A stretch of DNA of 6,212 nt from Candidatus Sulfotelmatobacter sp. (lineage in GTDB: Bacteria; Acidobacteriota; Terriglobia; Terriglobales; Acidobacteriaceae): NCBI GenBank assembly GCA_030049565.1, contig JASIKQ010000489.1, positions 1-6,212 of the forward strand, read 5' to 3'. Positions within the stretch are counted from its first letter, which is position 1. Each line of letters opens with the position of its first letter. This document shows positions 1 to 4,899 of the stretch, in pieces. The translations under genes and the position numbers were made by a program. The notes beneath the pieces are model-generated. The model ran no database searches. It saw only the letters and a program-made list of their open reading frames with translations, and was not told the DNA's origin.

Positions 1-2114
1 TTGAATCCGCGGCAGAAACGCTTGCGCAGAGCCAATCCCCAGGCCTTGTTGATGCGCCCGCCAAACGGAGCATGAATCACCAACTGCATGCCCCCGCCTT
101 CATCGAAGAAGCGTTCGGCAATGACCGTTTTCTGGGTCGGCACCGCGCCCAGCACCGCGCGACCCTCCAGAACATATTGGATCGCCTGCTCCGCGCCGGA
201 ATCGTCAAGGCCGCAATCGGCTTTTAACCAGGAAACCGCAGCCGCCACGTCCGGCTGCGTCGCCGAAAATCCCACCGGCGAGGTAAGCGGCAGCATTTCG
301 CTGATTTTTTCGCGCAAGGTTCCTATGTGTTCGGAGAGTTCTTCGGTCCGCGCAGGAGCTTCACCCCGCCAGAACGGAACGCTCGGGGGCGCGCCATGCG
401 CATCCTGCACTAGCACTCGCCCAGCATTGGTTTCGACGCGACGAATCATCCACGATGTATTGCCCAGCAGCATGATGTCGCCGCGATTGCTCTCGACCGC
501 GAAATCCTCATCGACCGTGCCCACGACAACCCCATCCGGTTCAGCCACCACGGCATACAAGGAATTGTCGGGAATCGCTCCGCCGCTGGTGATGGCGGCA
601 ATTCGCGCTCCACGGCGCGCCCGCAGCTTGCGATTGACTCGGTCGCGATGCACGTACGCGCCATAACGGCCCCGCCGCGCTGCGATACCCTCGGAGAGCA
701 TCTCCAGAATCGAGTCGAAGGTTTCGCGCTTCAGATTGTGATAGGGGTACGCTCGCCGCGCCAGCGCGAACATCTCATCTTCGTCCCACTCTTCCGCCGC
801 ACACGCCGCCACAATCTGCTGCGCCAGCACATCCAGCGGAGCTTCGGGAATCATCAGCCGATCGAGATCGCCCTGCTTGACGGCCTGCACCAACGCCGCG
901 CATTCCAGCAAATCGTCGCGCGTCGTCGCAAAAAATCTTCCCTTTGGCACTGCTCCGCGCCAGTGCCCGGACCGCCCCACTCTTTGCAAACCAACTGCAA
1001 TCGCCCGCGGCGAATTGATCTGCACGACCAGATCAACCGTGCCCACATCAATTCCCAACTCCAACGACGCTGTGGCAACTAGCACCCGAACTTGCCCTTC
1101 CTTCAGTTTCTTCTCCGCCGCCAGCCGCAGCTTGCGCGATAAGCTGCCATGGTGCGCCGCCACATTTTTTTCTCCTATGCGCTCACCCAGCTGATGGGCT
1201 ACGCGCTCTGCCATGCGGCGCGTATTCACGAACACCAGCGTCGAGCGGTGCTGCCCCACCAGCGTCACGAGCCGGTCATAAACCTCGTACCACATTTCGT
1301 TGGACGCCACGGGGCCGAGCGGCATGGAAGGAACTTCGACCCCGAGATCGAACTTGCGCCTGTGGCCGATGTTGACAATAACCGGATCGGCACGGCCGGC
1401 GCCCGTCAGAAAATGCGCCACCTCCTCAATCGGCTTCTGCGTGGCTGACAATCCAATCCGGACCGGCTTCCTGTAAGTCAGCGCATCCAGCCGCTCCAGC
1501 GACAACGCCAAATGCGCACCGCGCTTGTCATCGGCAACAGCATGAATCTCATCGACAATTACCGTCTCCACATCGCGCAGAATCGCGCGGCTCTTGTCTG
1601 CCGTGAGCAAAATGTAGAGCGACTCCGGTGTAGTCACCAGAATATGCGGAGGCCTTTTCAGCATCGCCCGCCGCTCCTGCACCAGCGTGTCGCCAGTGCG
1701 CACGGCGGTGCGAATCTCCGGCATCAGCAGCCCGCGCTCGCCCGCCATTGCGAGAATCTCGCTAAGAGGAATTTCCAAGTTTTTCTGGATGTCGTTGCCC
1801 AGCGCCTTCAGCGGAGAGACATAGAGAACTTCCGTTCGATCAGCAAGATCGCCGGCGAGCGCCTTGCGCACCAGACGATCAATGCAGGCCAGAAACGCAG
1901 CCAAAGTCTTGCCCGACCCGGTAGGAGCAGAAATCAGCGTGGTTCGGCCGGCAAGAATGTGCGGCCAACCCTGCTCCTGCGGCTCCGTAGGGGTGCCAAA
2001 TCGCTGCACAAACCAATCGGCAACGAGAGGATGAGCCCAGGCGAGCGAGTCAGGAATCGACGGCATTCCGACATTGTAGCCGGAAAACTGCACGTTCGCT
2101 AGCCATTCGCCCAT
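1..2114 (-). CDS. lhr: Lhr-family superfamily 2 DNA helicase, C-terminal part outside the window
   Basis: ATP-dependent 3'-5' helicase of the Lhr (large helicase-related) family, a cytoplasmic DNA/RNA-DNA unwinding enzyme linked to repair. The frame is open from ATG at 2114 to the left edge (704 codons, no stop or frameshift). Seen in order: Q-motif region with Q46; Walker A APTGSGKT (63-70); motif Ia VSPLKAL (99-105); Ib TTPESL (161-166); DEIH box (188-191); SAT (223-225); motif IV VFVNTRR (294-300); motif [13 protein letters not shown] (347-358); motif [10 protein letters not shown] (377-384). The Lhr winged-helix and core region follow from about 425. The last residues, with [16 protein letters not shown] (about 685-700), match the Lhr core better than the shorter ligase-associated Lhr. 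A full product of about 850 to 1500 residues is expected. An in-frame TAA lies 18 bp upstream of ATG 2114. ATG 2066 (residue 17) is an alternative start. Neither has a good Shine-Dalgarno site. Confidence 0.93.
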   Translation of the reverse strand, partial: MGEWLANVQFSGYNVGMPSIPDSLAWAHPLVADWFVQRFGTPTEPQEQGWPHILAGRTTLISAPTGSGKTLAAFLACIDRLVRKALAGDLADRTEVLYVSPLKALGNDIQKNLEIPLSEILAMAGERGLLMPEIRTAVRTGDTLVQERRAMLKRPPHILVTTPESLYILLTADKSRAILRDVETVIVDEIHAVADDKRGAHLALSLERLDALTYRKPVRIGLSATQKPIEEVAHFLTGAGRADPVIVNIGHRRKFDLGVEVPSMPLGPVASNEMWYEVYDRLVTLVGQHRSTLVFVNTRRMAERVAHQLGERIGEKNVAAHHGSLSRKLRLAAEKKLKEGQVRVLVATASLELGIDVGTVDLVVQINSPRAIAVGLQRVGRSGHWRGAVPKGRFFATTRDDLLECAALVQAVKQGDLDRLMIPEAPLDVLAQQIVAACAAEEWDEDEMFALARRAYPYHNLKRETFDSILEMLSEGIAARRGRYGAYVHRDRVNRKLRARRGARIAAITSGGAIPDNSLYAVVAEPDGVVVGTVDEDFAVESNRGDIMLLGNTSWMIRRVETNAGRVLVQDAHGAPPSVPFWRGEAPARTEELSEHIGTLREKISEMLPLTSPVGFSATQPDVAAAVSWLKADCGLDDSGAEQAIQYVLEGRAVLGAVPTQKTVIAERFFDEGGGMQLVIHAPFGGRINKAWGLALRKRFCRGF

Positions 2115-2134
2115 GATTGATGGCCAAACTTAGC

Positions 2135-2163
2135 GGTATATTTTCTCCTTCACTAGGAACTAA
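2135..2163 (-). promoter_or_regulatory. weak candidate promoter for the Lhr helicase gene
   Basis: Read on the minus strand, TTAGTT (2163-2158) and TATACC (2140-2135) are separated by exactly 17 bp, 20 bp before ATG 2114. The -10 matches the consensus at 4 of 6 positions, the -35 at only about 2. AAGGAG also lies in this stretch but too far from the ATG to act as its ribosome site. The call rests on position and spacing only. Confidence 0.2.
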
Positions 2164-2224
2164 GAAATTCGCAATTATGCCTCTGACAAACCTCGAAAAG
2201 CGACGCCGAAGGCCATTTCGGGCA

Positions 2225-2230
2225 TAAAAT
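2225..2230 (+). promoter_or_regulatory. TAAAAT -10-like hexamer before the small ORF
   Basis: TAAAAT (5 of 6 to the sigma-70 -10 consensus) ends 6 bp before ATG 2237, so transcription would start at or next to the start codon. I see no convincing -35 about 17 bp upstream. The same hexamer has nearly the same spacing at the next plus-strand gene, which raises confidence a little. Confidence 0.35.
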
Positions 2231-2236
2231 GGGTTT

Positions 2237-2338
2237 ATGTATATGCAGGATAAGTTCAACAACGCCAGAGGAGTGATTTTCATCGTCGGCCTCGCTGTTG
2301 CGGTCGTTATCGTAGTATCGAAGCTCCTCATCCGATGA
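2237..2338 (+). CDS. possible 33-residue single-pass membrane peptide
   Basis: I do not recognise a family. ATG 2237 to TGA 2336-2338 encodes 33 residues starting MYMQDKFNNARG. A run of about 15 hydrophobic residues follows (about 13-27, with GLAVAVVIVV inside), then a short basic tail SKLLIR. That is one complete membrane helix with charges at both ends and nothing else. A second in-frame ATG lies at 2243. Third codon positions are mostly G or C, as in the flanking genes, and the hydrophobic run is made of varied codons rather than a simple repeat. A TAAAAT box sits 6 bp upstream. There is no Shine-Dalgarno site. It lies between the divergent lhr and the kdsC-like gene, 72 bp before the chosen start of the latter. 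Chance occurrence cannot be excluded at this length. Confidence 0.42.
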   Translation: MYMQDKFNNARGVIFIVGLAVAVVIVVSKLLIR

Positions 2339-2394
2339 GATTGGTTTTCTGGCGAGATGGCGTTAGTCGAAAAACCGGGCGTCCGCCATCCCAG

Positions 2395-2403
2395 TGCTAA
2401 AAT
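2395..2403 (+). promoter_or_regulatory. extended -10 promoter of the KdsC-like gene, leaderless geometry
   Basis: TG-C-TAAAAT (2395-2403) is an extended -10 element with a 5 of 6 hexamer. Its end is 7 bp from ATG 2411, so the predicted transcription start is the A of the start codon. No recognisable -35 is present, as is usual for extended -10 promoters. It argues against the longer reading frame beginning at ATG 2357, which would start upstream of the promoter. Confidence 0.45.
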
Positions 2404-2410
2404 CCCGGCG

Positions 2411-2983
2411 ATGCCCAAACTCTCCCCCCAAGCGCGCGCCCGCCGCATCAAGCTTCTGCTTTTCGATGTCGACGGAGTTCTCACGGACGGCAAACTCTTT
2501 TTTCTTCCCTCTGGGGCCGAACCCTCCGGCCAGATCGAGTTCAAAGGTTTTCACGCGCATGATGGCATCGCCATTTCGCTGGCGCGTATCGGTCGCCTTA
2601 AGACCGGACTCATCACCAAGCGGGTTTCCGCAACGGTTGCCCTGCGCGCCCGCGATTTGAAGCTGGACTTTGTCCAGCAGGGTGTGAATCACAAACGCTC
2701 ATGCTTCCTCGAAGTCGTGGCGAAAGCCGGTCTGCGACCGGAGCAAGCCGCCTTCGTCGGCGACGACATTGTCGACCTTCCGCCTATGCGCGCCGCCGGT
2801 TTAGCCATCGCCGTCAAGAATGCCCGCGCCGAGGTGAAGAAGGAAGCTCACTACCTTACTCCTCGCGCCGGCGGAGAAGGCGCCCTGCGCGATGCCATCG
2901 AGTTCATCTTCAAAGCTCAGGGGATCTGGAAGCGGGTTTTCGAGGAATACGTCGGCGAGGGCAGTTTACAGCGTAGCAATTAG
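2411..2983 (+). CDS. kdsC: KdsC-like HAD phosphatase (3-deoxy-D-manno-octulosonate 8-phosphate phosphatase family)
   Basis: Likely removes phosphate from Kdo-8-phosphate in the cytoplasm, a step in making Kdo for the lipopolysaccharide core. The 190 residues match the KdsC subfamily (C0-type HAD, no large cap) in length and order. Visible: nucleophile motif DVDGVLTDG (19-27, D19 and D21), HDG (50-52), motif II threonine T69, motif III lysine K95, motif IV GDD (117-119), then the family-typical GGEGALRD (154-161) near the C-terminus. Odd: motif II reads I-T-K-R where KdsC relatives usually have I-T/S-G-R, and there is a short extra loop with PSGAEPSG (33-40). The frame is open further up to ATG 2357 (18 more residues). 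I chose 2411 because it gives the usual family length and lies just after an extended -10 element. Other sugar-phosphate HAD phosphatases remain possible, since no kdsA, kdsB or kdsD is adjacent. Confidence 0.85.
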   Translation: MPKLSPQARARRIKLLLFDVDGVLTDGKLFFLPSGAEPSGQIEFKGFHAHDGIAISLARIGRLKTGLITKRVSATVALRARDLKLDFVQQGVNHKRSCFLEVVAKAGLRPEQAAFVGDDIVDLPPMRAAGLAIAVKNARAEVKKEAHYLTPRAGGEGALRDAIEFIFKAQGIWKRVFEEYVGEGSLQRSN

Positions 2984-3059
2984 CCTTTCTGGATAGAGAG
3001 AGCAAGAGTCGCTTGTCCGGTGGCGAGGCGAAGGGGCAGGTGCTAACTGCTAATTGCTA
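2974..3059 (+). repeat. 10-bp inverted repeat linking the end of kdsC to the heptamer array
   Basis: TAGCAATTAG (2974-2983) includes the kdsC stop codon. It is perfectly complementary to CTAATTGCTA (3050-3059) inside the heptamer array. The pair could close a hairpin with a loop of about 66 nt in the kdsC 3' end. The stem is A/T-rich and has no T-tract, so it is not a typical intrinsic terminator. Confidence 0.4.
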
Positions 3060-3076
3060 ATTGCCAACTGCTGATC
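3042..3076. repeat. heptamer tandem repeat, five units
   Basis: Five head-to-tail 7-bp units: GCTAACT, GCTAATT, GCTAATT, GCCAACT, GCTGATC. Every unit keeps G, C, A and T/C at fixed positions (consensus GCTAAYT), so the period is exact even where bases differ. There are no spacers, so it is not a CRISPR array. It begins 58 bp after the kdsC stop and abuts the A-tract of the hairpin that follows. Confidence 0.75.
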
Positions 3077-3129
3077 AAAAAACCCACCGGATGCTTGCTT
3101 GGGGCGTGCTCGGGTCAGCATCCGGTGGG
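3077..3129 (-). terminator. intrinsic terminator for minus-strand (TPR gene) transcription
   Basis: A perfect 12-bp inverted repeat, CCCACCGGATGC (3083-3094) and GCATCCGGTGGG (3118-3129), encloses a 23-nt loop. AAAAAA (3077-3082) flanks the left arm. On the minus strand this reads as a GC-rich stem followed by TTTTTT, the classical rho-independent layout. It lies 182 bp beyond the TPR stop codon. On the plus strand the stem is followed by a poor T-tract (CTACCGTTTCTCC), so termination of kdsC there would be weaker. The loop is longer than in most terminators, the main reason for reserve. Confidence 0.65.
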
Positions 3130-3163
3130 CTACCGTTTCTCCTTACTCACCCTGTTGTTTTCA

Positions 3164-3211
3164 GGAGTTATTGCTCCATTAAACCCTAGAACTCCAGGAA
3201 GTTCCGTCTAG
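3164..3211. repeat. overlapping short palindromes with alternative pairings
   Basis: GGAGTT (3164-3169) can pair with AACTCC (3190-3195), while its GGAG can instead pair with CTCC (3174-3177). AACT (3190-3193) can also pair with AGTT (3200-3203) inside CTAGA...TCTAG (3186-3190 and 3207-3211), around the palindrome GGAAGTTCC (3197-3205). The pairings exclude each other. All are short, and function is not shown by sequence alone. Confidence 0.3.
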
Positions 3212-3311
3212 TTTTGTAAAGGTTTGTAATGTGTGCGTCAGCGGGCACGAGCGGTAGGTCACTCTCAGTGGTATACGTAGCGTGAACGAGTGAACTTTTT
3301 CTCGGTCCCGA

Positions 3312-4148
3312 TCAATCCGAGATCACCGGCGTATTCGATGCCATCAACTCTACAAATCGCGGATTTTTCCTCAGCTCGGTAAATTCCGCGTCTTTATAGA
3401 CATTCTTCAGATCCTTGTACCCGGCCTCCTTTGCCTTTCTCAAATACTCGAGCGACTGATCCGACAACCCCATCTTGGCGTACAGCTTCGCAACCGTGTA
3501 GTCATACCGCGCCCGATCTTCCGGACTGGGCAGCTGCGCCTGTACTCCCGCCCGCGACGTCCGCTCGAACACATCCGGATCCAGTTCCAGCGCCCGCTGA
3601 TACGCCGCCACCGCCGGATCGAACTCGCGCTTGGAGAAATACGCCGCTCCCAGATTGCTGTAAAACGACGCCGAATTCGCGTCCTTCTCAATCGCCTTGT
3701 GATATTCCTTCAGCGCCGGCCCATATTTTTTGTTCTCATAGAGCACCACGCCCAGATTGTTGTAGGCATCGGCGTATTCGCGATCCTCGCGGATCGCCTT
3801 CTCGAACGCTTTCCGCGCCTCCTTATAGCGCTGCAACATCAACTCGGTAATGCCGACCTTGTTCAATATGCGCGCGTCATTCGGCTTCTTGACGAGCGCA
3901 GCATGGTAGTAGTCGAGAGCGTCCAGATAAAGTTTTTCCGTACGGAGCTGATCGCCCTGTTGCTCCAGGTCTGCCGCGGTGGCATCCGCCGCCGGCGGAT
4001 CGACCGCCCGGACCAGCGGCGGCGCAATCTGCACCTGCTCGCCATGCGCCACCTGCGCACGCGCAACAGCAGAAAAAATTGCGGTGGAAAGAACCAAGGC
4101 GAAAACCACTACGGCGGGAACCACCAGCCAGGTCTTGCGGCAGGACAT
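3312..4148 (-). CDS. exported tetratricopeptide-repeat (TPR) protein
   Basis: A 278-residue protein with a Sec-type signal peptide and TPR units, so a periplasmic or envelope protein-protein interaction scaffold. The specific function is not recognisable. MSCRK is followed by a hydrophobic stretch (7-25) and a likely cleavage site at VARA-Q (28-32), then a short Pro/Ala-rich linker (42-57). TPR units run about 58-90, 93-127, 128-161 and 162-195. A more degenerate unit (215-246) leads to a C-terminal F-T-E-L-R-K-N-P-R-F motif (256-265), often seen at the end of such arrays. The frame stays open up to ATG 4328, but that start would put 60 unrelated residues before the signal peptide. ATG 4148 has a G-rich ribosome site 5 nt upstream. 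It is divergent from the ECF sigma/kinase pair and shares their 171-bp upstream region, so a linked role is possible but unproven. Confidence 0.85.
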   Translation of the reverse strand: MSCRKTWLVVPAVVVFALVLSTAIFSAVARAQVAHGEQVQIAPPLVRAVDPPAADATAADLEQQGDQLRTEKLYLDALDYYHAALVKKPNDARILNKVGITELMLQRYKEARKAFEKAIREDREYADAYNNLGVVLYENKKYGPALKEYHKAIEKDANSASFYSNLGAAYFSKREFDPAVAAYQRALELDPDVFERTSRAGVQAQLPSPEDRARYDYTVAKLYAKMGLSDQSLEYLRKAKEAGYKDLKNVYKDAEFTELRKNPRFVELMASNTPVISD

Positions 4149-4153
4149 ACACA

Positions 4154-4160
4154 CCCCCCC
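4154..4160 (-). promoter_or_regulatory. G7 ribosome-binding tract that decides the TPR gene start
   Basis: On the minus strand a run of seven G (4160-4154) stands 5 nt before ATG 4148. It can pair with the C-rich part of the anti-Shine-Dalgarno sequence. It supports the start just before the signal peptide over the upstream ATG at 4328. Homopolymer runs of this kind are also prone to slippage. Confidence 0.4.
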
Positions 4161-4219
4161 AGACGACCAGCTTCTGCCGTCATTTTCCCACACTTTTGCC
4201 GCCATGGAGGGCCAATTTT

Positions 4220-4258
4220 CAGGGAAATCAACCCAGGGACCGGTAGTTATCAGGGACC
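4220..4258. repeat. repeated CAGGGA motif in the divergent promoter region
   Basis: CAGGGA occurs three times: 4220-4225, 4234-4239 and 4251-4256. The last two extend to the identical octamer CAGGGACC (4234-4241 and 4251-4258), offset by 17 bp. The array lies just upstream of the TTGACT element before the sigma gene, where direct repeats could be a binding site. No known regulator is assigned. Confidence 0.35.
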
Positions 4259-4265
4259 ACCAGCC

Positions 4266-4294
4266 TTGACTATTCACCTGAAATGCGAGATTCT
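4266..4294 (+). promoter_or_regulatory. candidate promoter of the ECF sigma/kinase pair
   Basis: TTGACT (4266-4271) matches the -35 consensus at 5 of 6 positions. At 17 bp spacing the -10 would be GATTCT (4289-4294), only 3 of 6. The transcription start would fall near 4300, giving a leader of about 20 nt that contains the ribosome site AAAGGCGG (4307-4314), 5 nt before ATG 4320. The weak -10 leaves open that another sigma, possibly the encoded ECF factor itself, is used. Confidence 0.3.
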
Positions 4295-4319
4295 CTTGCC
4301 CACGTGAAAGGCGGACGGT

Positions 4320-4892
4320 ATGGGGCAAACGGACGCCACCATTTCCAAGCTGATCGCCTTGGCCGAACAGGGCGACCAGGAGTCGGCGGGCAAGCTATTT
4401 TCTCTCCTGTACGCGAAACTCCACCACCTGGCCAAGCTTCAATTAGCGCGCCAGGGGGTCGACAGCCTGAGTGCGACCACACTGATTCACGAGGCCTACC
4501 TCGATATGGCGAGTCAGGCGGAAGCTTTCTTCCCCGATGAGGGGCGATTCATGGCATACGCCGCGCGGGTGATGCGCGGACTCATTATCGACCACATTCG
4601 CAACCGGCTGGCAATCAAGCGCGGCGGGAAGTTTGAAATCACTGCGTTGACTACCGATGTCGGGAAAAATCCCACCAACGATCAAGAGCTTATGCGGCTG
4701 AGCGGCGCATTAGACGAACTCGCCACAGTCGACAGCTCGCTATCCCAGGTCGTGGATTTGAAATTTTTCTGCGGTTTCTCTTTCGGCGAGATTGCCAACA
4801 TGGAAGGAGTTTCGGAGCGCACCGTGCAGCGCAAGTGGGAGAGAGCTCGCCTTTATCTCCATCGAACGCTGCAAACCGAATTGCCAGCTTGA
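4320..4892 (+). CDS. ECF RNA polymerase sigma factor, Sig-70_X6 type, kinase-linked
   Basis: Directs RNA polymerase to a specific promoter set. The 190 residues have the usual ECF size and only two domains: sigma-2 (about 12-97) and sigma-4 (about 125-186). Region 4 has the helix-turn-helix FSFGEIANMEGVSERTVQRK (153-172), followed by WERARLYLHRTL. The RTVQRxWxxAR pattern is typical of the acidobacterial/planctomycete Sig-70_X6 (Sigma70_ECF) group. Region 2 has THxLIHEAYL-like residues: T54, L55, I56, H57, E58, A59, Y60. Where ordinary ECF factors have acidic D-x-x-D residues just before this segment, this protein has S51-A52-T53-T54. That fits the ECF43-type factors activated by phosphorylation. 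No anti-sigma gene is adjacent. A Ser/Thr kinase gene starts 7 bp after the stop, most likely in the same operon. The start at 4320 is supported by AAAGGCGG 5 nt upstream. Confidence 0.92.
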   Translation: MGQTDATISKLIALAEQGDQESAGKLFSLLYAKLHHLAKLQLARQGVDSLSATTLIHEAYLDMASQAEAFFPDEGRFMAYAARVMRGLIIDHIRNRLAIKRGGKFEITALTTDVGKNPTNDQELMRLSGALDELATVDSSLSQVVDLKFFCGFSFGEIANMEGVSERTVQRKWERARLYLHRTLQTELPA

Positions 4893-4899
4893 GAACGCG

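Larger units (their letters stand above)
2984..3311. other. non-coding region between convergent genes
   Basis: This stretch separates the ends of the plus-strand KdsC-like gene and the minus-strand TPR gene. I see no supportable gene in it. It holds the heptamer array and the large hairpin listed separately, then small palindromes at 3151-3211. A direct repeat of TTTGTAA lies near 3214-3229 and one of GTGAAC at 3282-3295. It is unusually long and structured for a gap between convergent genes. A small RNA cannot be excluded, but I see no clear promoter for one. Confidence 0.5.

Noticed and set aside
88..1448. Several plus-strand open frames of 99 to 192 codons
   Set aside because: They lie opposite the Lhr helicase reading frame, which shows all helicase motifs in order. 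Their translations are Arg/Ser/Pro-rich with no recognisable domain, as expected of antisense frames in GC-rich DNA.
1512..2102. 196-codon plus-strand open frame
   Set aside because: Antisense to the Walker A-DEIH part of the helicase, with composition rich in Arg, His and Gln and no family signature.
2357..2410. Longer start for the KdsC-like protein (18 extra residues)
   Set aside because: The extension does not resemble the family N-terminus, would make the protein longer than usual, and contains the extended -10 element that best explains transcription from 2411.
2050..2544. 164-codon minus-strand open frame crossing the lhr start
   Set aside because: It overlaps both the helicase start and the KdsC-like gene in other frames, and shows no domain.
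3042..3129. CRISPR array or riboswitch reading of the repeat plus hairpin
   Set aside because: The repeats are 7 bp without spacers, and the hairpin with its T-tract faces the minus-strand gene end. No conserved riboswitch core is recognisable, and there is no downstream start codon to control.
3699..4307. 202-codon plus-strand open frame
   Set aside because: It is antisense to the TPR gene, whose repeats, signal peptide and ribosome site are all coherent on the minus strand.
4149..4328. 60-residue N-terminal extension of the TPR protein from ATG 4328
   Set aside because: It would bury the signal peptide in the interior and overlap the start of the sigma gene. ATG 4148 has a ribosome site and places the signal peptide first.
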